Source: Candidatus Berkelbacteria bacterium
Lineage (GTDB): Bacteria > Patescibacteriota > UBA1384 > VFKW01
DNA: 23,518 nt
NCBI GenBank assembly: GCA_009885355.1
Contig: VFKW01000067.1
Location: forward strand, 1-23,518
Direction: 5' to 3'
Of this stretch, positions 1 to 6,118 are shown piece by piece. Made by a program: the position numbers and the translations under genes. Below the pieces are notes generated by a model. It did no database searches. It was not told the origin of the DNA and was given only the letters and a program-made list of their open reading frames with translations. The first letter of the stretch is position 1, and every line of letters starts with the position of its first letter.

Positions 1-106
1 AAATTCATATATAATAATTTTTATTTAAATATAAAATGCCTCTTGACATTCCAACCAGATAGACCTATTTATTTTATCTTAAAAAAGGCTTATAATAAAA
101 ATATAC

Positions 107-134
107 TTGACAAATATTTTTTTTGCTTTAAGAA
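107..134 (+). promoter_or_regulatory. Sigma-70-type promoter for the first membrane-protein gene
   Basis: TTGACA at 107-112 is a perfect -35 box. TAAGAA at 129-134 is a plausible -10 box with a 16-base spacer. The ATG at 171 lies about 30 bases beyond the expected start of transcription. A second TTGACA at 43-48 has no good partner -10 box. Confidence 0.5.
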
Positions 135-170
135 TGGTGTTAGACAAAGCAACAAAAAAAAGGACACAAT

Positions 171-650
171 ATGAATTTATCTACATTTTACACTCCGGTC
201 ATTCTCGTCGCGCTCATCGTTTTTACCATCAACCTTATTTATCGCCGACACTCAAAGCTCTTATACATCATCTGCGCTTTTGTCGCCATCTTTACAATCA
301 GCATACGCTACATACAAGCCACTCATGGAACAAATAACATCGGTGGTTTTTTTGAAAACCAAAAAGACTACGAGGCAAATTATCCAATCGAAATAGCACC
401 ATTTCAATCAGGTGAAAGTATGAAAAATATCACAGCCCAAATACAAAGACCAAGCAAACTTTGCTCTGCACTTTTTAAATGCACCCGTGAAACATTACTT
501 ATAAAAGCTTTTACACCAAAAGAAGCCGTCAACTTCGATCCCTCAAACTGCATAATTTATCCTCAGACCAATGTTTATACACCATGCGTAGACAATCTTT
601 CCCGCACCTGGAATGTCAGAATGATGTCCATAAAACCACTTAAAAACTAG
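171..650 (+). CDS. Hypothetical two-helix membrane protein
   Basis: This is a 159-residue protein that I do not recognise. Residues about 6-24 and 30-47 are hydrophobic and separated by a short basic turn (YRRHSK), so two membrane helices followed by a soluble tail of about 110 residues are likely. The tail holds four cysteines (at CSALFKC, NCIIYP and PCVDN) that could form disulfides if it lies outside the cell. The ATG at 171 follows AGGA at 161-164 by 6 bases and a TTGACA promoter at 107. An overlapping frame starting at 107 has no ribosome site and is treated as a shadow. The gene stands alone, with a 86-base gap and a fresh promoter before the next gene. Confidence 0.7.
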   Translation: MNLSTFYTPVILVALIVFTINLIYRRHSKLLYIICAFVAIFTISIRYIQATHGTNNIGGFFENQKDYEANYPIEIAPFQSGESMKNITAQIQRPSKLCSALFKCTRETLLIKAFTPKEAVNFDPSNCIIYPQTNVYTPCVDNLSRTWNVRMMSIKPLKN

Positions 651-686
651 TACGATAAAAACTTCTCATTTAAAAAATTTACTTAT

Positions 687-715
687 TTGCTCAATTTAAT
701 AATTCAGAGTATATT
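687..715 (+). promoter_or_regulatory. Promoter for the DUF3467-acetyltransferase pair
   Basis: TTGCTC at 687-692 and TATATT at 710-715 are separated by 17 bases. Transcription would start near 722, only a few bases before the AAAGGAG ribosome site of the gene at 737, so the leader is very short. Confidence 0.5.
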
Positions 716-736
716 TTATTATATAAAGGAGAAAAT

Positions 737-1045
737 ATGAATGAACAACAAATGCAAGTCAACATCGACCCCGACAAAATCGACGCCAAATATTGCGACC
801 AAGTCATGCTCAATACAGGACCATTCGGCATTACTATGGATTTCTTACAGCAAATTCCCCAGATGAAAACCGCCCGCGTTCTTTCCCGCATCGCCATGAG
901 CCCGCAACACGCCAAAATTTATTCGGAAATCCTCTCAAATTCCCTTAAAGAATATGAAAAAAACTTTGGTGAAATTCAACTCTCAACCAAAATGAAAGAC
1001 GAAGCCAAAAAACAAATTGGCTTCCATCCAGATAAAAATAAATAA
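737..1045 (+). CDS. DUF3467 family protein
   Basis: This 102-residue protein shows the DUF3467 pattern: an N-terminal segment with the hydrophobic stretch FGITMDFLQQIP, an arginine-centred ARVLSRIAMSPQHAK motif, and a C-terminal amphipathic helix that ends in EYEKNFGEI. The family is small, soluble and widespread in bacteria and archaea, and its function is unknown. The start is fixed by AAAGGAGA at 725-732 just upstream of ATG 737. Its TAA stop is part of the TAAGGAG ribosome site of the acetyltransferase gene that follows, so the two are almost certainly co-transcribed and perhaps translationally coupled. Confidence 0.85.
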   Translation: MNEQQMQVNIDPDKIDAKYCDQVMLNTGPFGITMDFLQQIPQMKTARVLSRIAMSPQHAKIYSEILSNSLKEYEKNFGEIQLSTKMKDEAKKQIGFHPDKNK

Positions 1046-1053
1046 GGAGCCTA

Positions 1054-1575
1054 GTGCAGAAAATATTCCAAACTAATAAATTTATCCTTCGTCCATTTAA
1101 ACTTAATGACGCTGAAAATCTCCAAAAATATTTAAATAATCCCAATGTCGCGCACAACCTTTCTCGAGTCCCATATCCATATACCCTCGAAATGGCCAAC
1201 GATTGGCTTAGTAAAGTTGTAGAGCGTAACAAAATGGAAAATCCTTCAACACGCAACTTCTGTATTGAAATAAATGATATTGCCTCCGGCGGTATTAGCT
1301 TAGAGTCCGAGATGCCCCACAAGGCAATTATCGGTTATTGGCTCGCCGAAGACTACTGGAAAAAAGGCATAATGTCCGAAGCAGTCAAACTCATTTCAGA
1401 TTATGCCATAAGTGAACTAAATTTTGACCGTCTCGAAGCCCACGTCCTCGAATATAACCCTGCTTCCAAGCGCGTTTTAGAAAAAGCCGCCTTCTCCCAG
1501 GAAGCTTTTATTAAAAATTATATAAAAAAAGACGGAAAACTTATTGATTCATTTCAAATGAGTCGCATTAAATAA
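1054..1575 (+). CDS. GNAT family N-acetyltransferase, RimJ/RimL type
   Basis: The 173-residue product has the usual length and order of a RimJ/RimL-like GNAT acetyltransferase. These enzymes move an acetyl group from acetyl-CoA to an amine, often a protein N-terminus or a small molecule. Visible features are the N-terminal TNKFILRPFKLNDAENL strand-helix and the central IGYWLAEDYWKKGIMSEAV segment, which is motif A including the pyrophosphate-binding loop. The C-terminal LDR-like NFDRLEAHVLEYNPASKRVLEKAAF completes the CoA site. The start codon is GTG at 1054, supported by TAAGGAG at 1043-1049. An ATG is absent nearby. The substrate cannot be read from the sequence. It forms an operon with the DUF3467 gene, with 8 bases between them. 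Confidence 0.85.
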   Translation: MQKIFQTNKFILRPFKLNDAENLQKYLNNPNVAHNLSRVPYPYTLEMANDWLSKVVERNKMENPSTRNFCIEINDIASGGISLESEMPHKAIIGYWLAEDYWKKGIMSEAVKLISDYAISELNFDRLEAHVLEYNPASKRVLEKAAFSQEAFIKNYIKKDGKLIDSFQMSRIK

Positions 1576-1610
1576 TCTACTCAAATTTTCATAATTCCAG
1601 GCATAATCTA

Positions 1611-1639
1611 TTGACTTATCAGGGAAAACCTGCTATAAT
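1611..1639 (+). promoter_or_regulatory. Strong extended -10 promoter for the LuxR-type regulator
   Basis: TTGACT at 1611-1616, a 17-base spacer and a perfect TATAAT at 1634-1639, preceded by TG one base away (TGCTATAAT), make this one of the strongest promoters in the window. A short dyad CAGG-5-CCTG (1620-1632) sits in the spacer. Confidence 0.7.
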
Positions 1640-1672
1640 TTTTATACAAATCGACCCTGGAGGTTTTTACAA

Positions 1673-1921
1673 ATGTCGACAACCGATCAAATAGATCAAG
1701 AAGTCAGGCTCACCAAACGTGAGCTTGAAGTACTGCTACTTATCATCGAAGGTAAAAGCAGTAAAGATGCAGGTGACATTCTAAATGTCAAAAAACGCAC
1801 CATAGATAGGCACTTGAGTATGATTTACGGCAAGCTCGGCGTAACAAATCGCGTCCAAGCTTTCCGCCGCGCCACGCGGCTCGGACTTATCCCAATTGAA
1901 AAACAATTAACCAAATCATAA
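1673..1921 (+). CDS. Stand-alone LuxR/GerE-type helix-turn-helix regulator
   Basis: The 82-residue protein is essentially one LuxR C-terminal DNA-binding domain. LTKRELEVLLLIIEGKSSKD (residues 13-32) is the family signature. The helix-turn-helix covers roughly residues 28-55, with VKKRTIDRHLSMIYGKLGV as the recognition helix and dimerisation start, and NRVQAFRRATRLGLIP follows. No receiver or sensor domain is present, so it must act alone or be controlled by its level. Short proteins of this kind are common in CPR genomes. GGAGG at 1659-1663 lies 9 bases before ATG 1673. The gene has its own strong promoter and its own terminator, so it is monocistronic. Its target is unknown. Confidence 0.85.
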   Translation: MSTTDQIDQEVRLTKRELEVLLLIIEGKSSKDAGDILNVKKRTIDRHLSMIYGKLGVTNRVQAFRRATRLGLIPIEKQLTKS

Positions 1922-1938
1922 TTCAATCGAAAAAACTC

Positions 1939-1986
1939 GCCCCGCCAACCTTCAAAACAAAGAAGGGAAGCGGGGCATTCTTTTTG
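1939..1986 (+). terminator. Rho-independent terminator after the LuxR-type gene
   Basis: GCCCCGC (1939-1945) pairs with GCGGGGC (1970-1976), and inside it CCTTC (1949-1953) pairs with GAAGG (1962-1966). The stem is followed by ATTCTTTTTG, a U-rich tract on the plus strand. Confidence 0.8.
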
Positions 1987-2007
1987 TCCTAAAAAACTCA
2001 AATAATA

Positions 2008-2041
2008 TAAAAAAAATACCCCCGGAAAATCTTCCGAGGGC
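2008..2041 (-). terminator. Rho-independent terminator for the minus-strand secreted protein
   Basis: Read on the minus strand, GCCCTCGGA (from 2041) pairs with TCCGGGGGT, with a small AT-rich loop (positions 2019-2040), and is followed by a run of T. It lies 24 bases past the stop codon of the gene at 2065-2463 and faces the plus-strand terminator. Confidence 0.75.
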
Positions 2042-2064
2042 TAATATGCAAAACTTCTAAAATA

Positions 2065-2463
2065 CTATTTTGGTAATACATCGATCGCTTCAGCATCAGG
2101 CACTAGCTCTTTAAGCTTATTCAACCAATGCTCTGCCAATTTCTGGCGAGTCATACTGTTCAACCGAGCCGTTTCCAGATCAGCTGTCAGTAAAATAGCT
2201 GATCCGTAAAAGATCGCGACCTCGCCCTTCACAGCCCTTACTTGAAGCTTAGACTCATCATATTTATAGAAAAGCCCTGCTTCATTTGACCTCTCGTAAA
2301 ATTTGTCGACTCTTTCTTGAGCCGATAGTCCTCCGTAGGGCGCAAGAATGTGAAATGCCACTTTTGTAGCAACCACAACCTCACCTGGCGAAGCCATCAC
2401 CGGCACAACCATCGATGCCAACAGAAACACACCTACTACAACCAAAACACTCTTTACTTTCAT
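2065..2463 (-). CDS. Small secreted protein of unknown function
   Basis: The chosen start (CAT at 2461-2463) gives 132 residues. AAGGAG (plus positions 2475-2480) lies 11 bases upstream, and the protein then begins with a classical signal peptide (MKVKSVLVVVGVFLLASM, probable cleavage after VMA at residue 24). The open frame runs further upstream to 2604, but that part crosses the promoter and lacks a ribosome site. The mature part of about 108 residues holds an ERVDKFYERSNEAG helix, an EVAIFYGSAILLTAD strand pair and an AEHWLNKLKELV helix. This order loosely recalls a periplasmic module found in front of some mechanosensitive channels, but the resemblance is weak. It is probably exported. 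It has its own near-perfect promoter and terminator. Confidence 0.7.
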   Translation of the reverse strand: MKVKSVLVVVGVFLLASMVVPVMASPGEVVVATKVAFHILAPYGGLSAQERVDKFYERSNEAGLFYKYDESKLQVRAVKGEVAIFYGSAILLTADLETARLNSMTRQKLAEHWLNKLKELVPDAEAIDVLPK

Positions 2464-2514
2464 ACCGAATTCCACTCCTTTTGAATAATCTGAACTCTCA
2501 TAAGTTCTAAAATC

Positions 2515-2543
2515 ATTATAGCCTACAAACCTATAAATGTCAA
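2515..2543 (-). promoter_or_regulatory. Consensus sigma-70 promoter for the minus-strand secreted protein
   Basis: On the minus strand TTGACA (plus 2538-2543) and TATAAT (plus 2515-2520) match the consensus at all 12 positions with a 17-base spacer. The start at 2463 lies about 45 bases downstream of the predicted transcription start. High, constant expression is expected. Confidence 0.8.
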
Positions 2544-2586
2544 TCAATTTACATGCTAATTTCCAATTTTTATCATAAAATATAAC

Positions 2587-2614
2587 TTGTAAATTTAAAT
2601 TCAAGGAGTAGAAT
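2587..2614 (+). promoter_or_regulatory. Probable promoter for the anchored protein at 2654
   Basis: TTGTAA at 2587-2592 and TAGAAT at 2609-2614 are separated by 16 bases. A separate TATAAT at 2620-2625 lacks a good -35 box. The promoter is divergent from the one at 2515-2543. Confidence 0.4.
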
Positions 2615-2653
2615 AAAATTATAATAAATTAATTTAAACTCAAAAGGAGAAAG

Positions 2654-3454
2654 ATGAAAAAATCAACTAAAATCAACTTAACAATATTCGGTATCATTAT
2701 TTTTGCCATCATTTTATTATTTGGTTATTTTGGCTTCATCCCTGGACTATCAAATATATTAGGCGCCAATAAAGCTAAAGATCTCGGGATCAAATCGACA
2801 AAAGCCGACTGGAATTCTGCTATAAAAAAAGACAAAATCTCATACTCCGTACTACCGGCATCTACTCCGGATGGACAAAGTATTCAACGAACCGGAAAAC
2901 AAGAAATTAATACTTCTTGGACAAACGCCGAAATGACTGCCTACATGAACTATTTACCATGGAAAAATTGGCCATATAAAAACGTCCAATTCAAAGCGAA
3001 CAGCGATGGTTCGGTCGAGATTTCAGGCAATTTGATCAAAGAACGACTCTCTGGCTATGGCGCAGCAGTAAATATCCCATCCCAAATCACAAATTATGCC
3101 TCAAAATATTTACCCGCCGATCCAGCCTTCTATATCAAAGGCAAGTCAGCTATGTCAGATAACAAACTAACCTCGTTTGACTTACAAGCAATTTCTATAA
3201 ACAAAATATCGCTTCCTGTTAACATGATCCTTGCCATGACCCCAAAAAATCTAATTGAAAAAGCAAACGCTCAAACCACTGGGAATATTACCAATGACCT
3301 GTCTAATATAAAAGGTAAAAAAGGCTATATTATCGACTATATTAATTCTAGATTCACTCAAATACCTGGTTTTTATGGCAAAAAAGTTTATTTTGAAAAC
3401 GGAAAATTAGTCTTTACTGGCAGTCTATATCAAAATATTTCGATGGTTAAATAA
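2654..3454 (+). CDS. N-terminally anchored extracellular protein, possibly LmeA/YpmS-like
   Basis: A 266-residue protein with one membrane helix (about residues 8-34, IIIFAIILLFGYFGF) after a short lysine-rich N-terminus, so most of it should lie outside the membrane. Residues about 85-210 alternate strands and short turns: TNAEMTAYMNYLP, VQFKANSDGSVEISGNL, AFYIKGKSAM and LQAISINKISLPVNMIL. This order resembles lipid-binding proteins of the LmeA/DUF2993 and YpmS/DUF2140 kind, with a T-x-x-E/M-T opening helix and a lumenal IGxxxLP-like strand. That match is by eye and weak. A KVYFENGKLVFTGSL strand pair closes the protein. AAAAGGAGA at 2642-2650 fixes ATG 2654. The SRAP-like gene follows after 9 bases, so they are likely co-transcribed. 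Confidence 0.75.
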   Translation: MKKSTKINLTIFGIIIFAIILLFGYFGFIPGLSNILGANKAKDLGIKSTKADWNSAIKKDKISYSVLPASTPDGQSIQRTGKQEINTSWTNAEMTAYMNYLPWKNWPYKNVQFKANSDGSVEISGNLIKERLSGYGAAVNIPSQITNYASKYLPADPAFYIKGKSAMSDNKLTSFDLQAISINKISLPVNMILAMTPKNLIEKANAQTTGNITNDLSNIKGKKGYIIDYINSRFTQIPGFYGKKVYFENGKLVFTGSLYQNISMVK

Positions 3455-3463
3455 GAATCTTCT

Positions 3464-3925
3464 ATGTGTGGTGGTATTAGATTTCAACTAAATAAAATCC
3501 CCAGAACAGAATTTCAAAAGTTTTTTACCAACGATGAGATCGATAAGCTCTTCAAAAAAGAAAATTATGAATCTTTCTTTTGGTCACCAATTCCATTATT
3601 ACCTATTGAGAAAGATGATAAAATTGAACTTATTAAATGGGGTAATCGGTCTGACCAAACAAAATTACCAAAAACCGGCTGGGCCAAACAAGAATCTCTT
3701 AAACAAGGCAAATGGAATTATCTACATCCCGAACCAACTAAAATTTCAGCCGATAGCGGCTTCGAAAAAGGCGTGTGGTTTGAAATACCCTCCGGTGGAC
3801 TAAAAGGTATCATCATAAATAAAAATGACGAAGATCATGCCTACATGGTCACCAGACCAGCTGACCCAGATTATCTAGAACTCACCAAACACGACCGTCA
3901 ACCAATCGAAATTTACCAAAATTAA
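3464..3925 (+). CDS. Divergent SRAP (HMCES/YedK-like) family protein
   Basis: SRAP proteins bind single-stranded DNA and form a covalent link to abasic sites through Cys2 after removal of Met1. Here the protein starts MCGG, which puts Cys2 in place and supports ATG 3464, although only a weak AAGAAT precedes it. Other family marks are KWGN (59-61), WAKQES (73-78, where classical members have NARAET), ISADSGF (94-100) and THDR-like KHDRQP (142-147) with the catalytic His143. The asparagine that contacts the lesion in classical SRAP proteins is therefore a tryptophan. The chain ends 10 residues after His143, at 153 residues, while typical family members exceed 200. It looks like a compact sub-family rather than a broken gene, since the noncoding sequence downstream holds no continuation. 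Family membership is an inference from motif order. Confidence 0.65.
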   Translation: MCGGIRFQLNKIPRTEFQKFFTNDEIDKLFKKENYESFFWSPIPLLPIEKDDKIELIKWGNRSDQTKLPKTGWAKQESLKQGKWNYLHPEPTKISADSGFEKGVWFEIPSGGLKGIIINKNDEDHAYMVTRPADPDYLELTKHDRQPIEIYQN

Positions 3926-4011
3926 AATATTTCAATCTCCAATACTACCATCACCTTCAAGATCAACTACTTCTTTATGCCTTAAATCACGTAAATCATT
4001 TTTAATATACT

Positions 4012-4039
4012 TTGAATTTTTACTTAATTAGCATATACT
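4012..4039 (+). promoter_or_regulatory. Promoter that predicts a leaderless patatin mRNA
   Basis: TTGAAT at 4012-4017 and TATACT at 4034-4039 are separated by 16 bases. Transcription would begin about 7 bases after the -10 box, which is the A of ATG 4046. No ribosome site is present before that ATG, which agrees with a leaderless message. Confidence 0.5.
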
Positions 4040-4045
4040 TAAATC

Positions 4046-4864
4046 ATGAAAATAGGACTTGCTTTATCTAGCGGCGGCGTTCTGGGAGCTGCTCATATCG
4101 GGGTCATCGAATGCCTCGAAAAAAACAATATCAAAATTGACCTCATCTCCGGCACATCAGCCGGGGCTATTGTCGGATTGCTCTATGCAGCAGGAGGCAC
4201 CGAAGCCATTAATACATTTTTTGACCAGATCAATTCCACCGGTATCTTTCGACCCAGAAATATCATCCGATCTCCTCATACAAATAAATTATTTGAACAA
4301 ATTGAAAATTTACTTCGCGAAACTGTCAAAGTAGATAATTTTTCTGATCTGAAAATCCCATTTTCCTGTGTTGCCACTGACCTCGCAACTGGAAAAGAAA
4401 AAATTTTCACTTCCGGCGATCCGGTAAAATGCGTCATGGCCTCAGCCGCTTATCCGGGTGTATTTCCAATTCAAATCATCGATGAACAATCCTATATAGA
4501 TGGCGCAGTCAAATTAAATCTTCCTGTTACTCCACTTAAAAAACAAGGAGCCGATTTTATTATCGCCTCATCGATCTACAGTCTAAATAAAATGGATCCA
4601 ACCAAAAAAATAAGTCGGGTCCAGATCGCTAGTCGTGCTTTAGAAATAATGGAATACCAACTAAGCGAATATCAGCTAAAAAAAGCTGATTTCACCTTTC
4701 AACCTCCAGTTGGTTCATATAACTGGTATAATTTCGACCAAATAAAAAAAATCTCAAATTTAGGCAAAAAATATGCCAATCGAAGAATTATTAAATTACT
4801 TGCAACAATTAACTCAAACCAACTCGAGACAAAAAATAAGCTCGCACTCACTTGTAACGCCTAA
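4046..4864 (+). CDS. Patatin-like phospholipase (RssA/NTE type)
   Basis: The 272-residue protein carries all parts of the patatin Ser-Asp dyad hydrolase. The oxyanion-hole loop SSGGVLGAAHIGV is at residues 8-20. The nucleophile elbow is GTSAG (36-40, Ser38). The catalytic Asp152 lies in the DGA motif (YIDGAVKLNLPV). LSGTSAGAIVGLLYAAGG and SCVATDLATGKEKIF are typical of the bacterial RssA/YlbK group. Such enzymes cleave acyl esters of phospholipids or related lipids, usually in the cytoplasm or at the inner membrane. There is no signal peptide. The substrate is unknown. The ATG has no ribosome site (see the promoter at 4012). The last 10 codons contain the promoter of the superoxide reductase operon. 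Confidence 0.9.
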   Translation: MKIGLALSSGGVLGAAHIGVIECLEKNNIKIDLISGTSAGAIVGLLYAAGGTEAINTFFDQINSTGIFRPRNIIRSPHTNKLFEQIENLLRETVKVDNFSDLKIPFSCVATDLATGKEKIFTSGDPVKCVMASAAYPGVFPIQIIDEQSYIDGAVKLNLPVTPLKKQGADFIIASSIYSLNKMDPTKKISRVQIASRALEIMEYQLSEYQLKKADFTFQPPVGSYNWYNFDQIKKISNLGKKYANRRIIKLLATINSNQLETKNKLALTCNA

Positions 4865-4879
4865 AAGGAAGACTATAAT
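4852..4879 (+). promoter_or_regulatory. Promoter of the superoxide reductase-AlkD operon
   Basis: TTGTAA at 4852-4857 and a perfect TATAAT at 4874-4879 are separated by 16 bases. The -35 box lies inside the last codons of the patatin gene. The leader to ATG 4911 is about 25 bases. Confidence 0.6.
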
Positions 4880-4910
4880 AAAATAGTAAATACACTATAA
4901 AGGAGAAAAA

Positions 4911-5294
4911 ATGAACGCAACTCATTCAATCTACAAATGTCCCATTTGTGGCAATATCGTCGAAATGCTCCATATCGGCGGCGGAGAATTAGTCTGCTGC
5001 GGTCAACCAATGGAAAAATTAGTTGCCAACACCACAGACGGCGCAGTCGAAAAACACGTTCCTGTTGTCGAAAAAACCAGTAATGGCTTTATCGTCAGAG
5101 TAGGGGAAGCGCCTCACCCGATGGAAAAAGGTCATTACATCGAATGGATTTCTGTCTATTTTGATGACGGAAAAACCGGGCATAAGCACCTAAATCCAGG
5201 CGATGCGCCAGAAGTAGAATTCTTCATGAACAAAATGCCGATCAAAGTCCTAGCCTACTGCAATCTCCACGGTCTTTGGTCAAAAGAAGATTAA
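4911..5294 (+). CDS. dfx: Desulfoferrodoxin, two-centre superoxide reductase
   Basis: Superoxide reductase reduces superoxide to hydrogen peroxide without making oxygen and is typical of anaerobes. All iron ligands are present. Centre I, the desulforedoxin domain, is Cys10, Cys13, Cys29 and Cys30 (CPICG and VCCGQ). Centre II, the active site, is His49 (EKHVPV), His69 and His75 (APHPMEKGHYIEWI), Cys117 and His120 (YCNLHGLW). Lys48, next to His49, is the residue known to guide superoxide. The length of 127 residues is standard for the class with both domains. AAAGGAG at 4898-4904 fixes ATG 4911. It is the first gene of a two-gene operon with an alkylbase glycosylase, which points to defence against oxidative and chemical damage. 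The electron donor, often a rubredoxin, is not in the window. Confidence 0.97.
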   Translation: MNATHSIYKCPICGNIVEMLHIGGGELVCCGQPMEKLVANTTDGAVEKHVPVVEKTSNGFIVRVGEAPHPMEKGHYIEWISVYFDDGKTGHKHLNPGDAPEVEFFMNKMPIKVLAYCNLHGLWSKED

Positions 5295-5300
5295 TAAGAA

Positions 5301-6002
5301 ATGTCAGAATTGATCTCTCAAATTAAAGACGAATTTATTCAAAATGCAGATCCAAAAACAAAAGAATCCGCCAAAAGATTCTTCAAAGAAGAAATACTAG
5401 TTTATGGCCTAAGTTCTAAAAAAACAAATGAAATTGCCAAAAAATTCTTTCCAAAAGATAACTCAAAAGCTGAAATTTTTGAATTATGCACCATATTATT
5501 TCAATCGGGCTACATCGAAGAGTCATTCATCGCTTGCAACTGGTCATATCGCATGCAAAAGCAATTTCAACCAGAAGATTTTATCATTTTTGAAAATTGG
5601 GTCAAAAATTATATTTCCAATTGGGCTACTTGCGACACTTTTTGTAATCACACAATCGGTGAATTCATCATCAAATTCCCCGAATTTATAAATGAACTAA
5701 TACTCTGGACCGATTCAGAAAATCGCTGGGTCAAACGCGCCGCCGCCGTCAGCCTCATCATGCCAGCTCGCAAAGGTCTATTTTTAGAAGAAATTTTTCA
5801 AATATCTAACAAACTTCTAAAAGACCAAGACGACATGGTCCAAAAAGGCTATGGCTGGATGCTAAAAGTCGCCAGCCAAACCCACCAAAAAGAAGTATAT
5901 GATTATGTTCTAAAAAACAAAAAAGACATGCCCCGCACCGCTCTTCGCTACGCCATCGAAAAAATGCCCCCCGAAATGCGAAAAAAAGCCATGACAAAAT
6001 AA
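5301..6002 (+). CDS. alkD: AlkD-like DNA alkylation repair glycosylase
   Basis: AlkD proteins are all-helical HEAT-like-repeat glycosylases that excise positively charged N3- and N7-alkylated bases. The 233-residue length fits. The active-site residues known from Bacillus cereus AlkD can be placed: Trp108 and Asp112 in NWATCDTFC, Arg146 in RWVKRAAAV, and Trp186 in KGYGWMLK. PRTALRYAIEKMP at the end is also a family mark. The protein is soluble with no signal peptide. It starts 6 bases after the superoxide reductase stop, with a weak TAAGAA ribosome site, so translation is probably coupled to the upstream gene. Base-excision repair after lesion removal would need an AP endonuclease or similar activity from elsewhere. 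Confidence 0.93.
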   Translation: MSELISQIKDEFIQNADPKTKESAKRFFKEEILVYGLSSKKTNEIAKKFFPKDNSKAEIFELCTILFQSGYIEESFIACNWSYRMQKQFQPEDFIIFENWVKNYISNWATCDTFCNHTIGEFIIKFPEFINELILWTDSENRWVKRAAAVSLIMPARKGLFLEEIFQISNKLLKDQDDMVQKGYGWMLKVASQTHQKEVYDYVLKNKKDMPRTALRYAIEKMPPEMRKKAMTK

Positions 6003-6046
6003 GCACTAAAAATAATATTCATTTAAACTTAACTCGATCACTAAGC

Positions 6047-6076
6047 CTGTACAAGCTTGATTTTTTTTGATACAAT
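6047..6076 (+). promoter_or_regulatory. Putative promoter of the galactokinase-like gene
   Basis: CTGTAC at 6047-6052 and TACAAT at 6071-6076 have an 18-base spacer rich in T. The same layout (TTGTAC, 18 bases, TACAAT) precedes the DUF362 gene at 9428-9457. The leader to ATG 6119 is about 35 bases. Confidence 0.4.
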
Positions 6077-6118
6077 ACAACCAACTGAACAGTAACTACC
6101 CGAAAAGGAGACATATGA

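Noticed and set aside
945..1322. Minus-strand frame of 125 codons across the DUF3467 and acetyltransferase genes
   Set aside because: It is antisense to two recognisable genes with strong ribosome sites and shows no family features.
2464..2604. N-terminal extension of the minus-strand secreted protein
   Set aside because: The extension covers a consensus TTGACA/TATAAT promoter and would bury the signal peptide; the start at 2463 has a good ribosome site.
6040..6068. AAGC...GCTT followed by a run of T as a terminator for the AlkD gene
   Set aside because: The stem is only 4 bp and overlaps the likely promoter of the next gene, so it is too weak to call.
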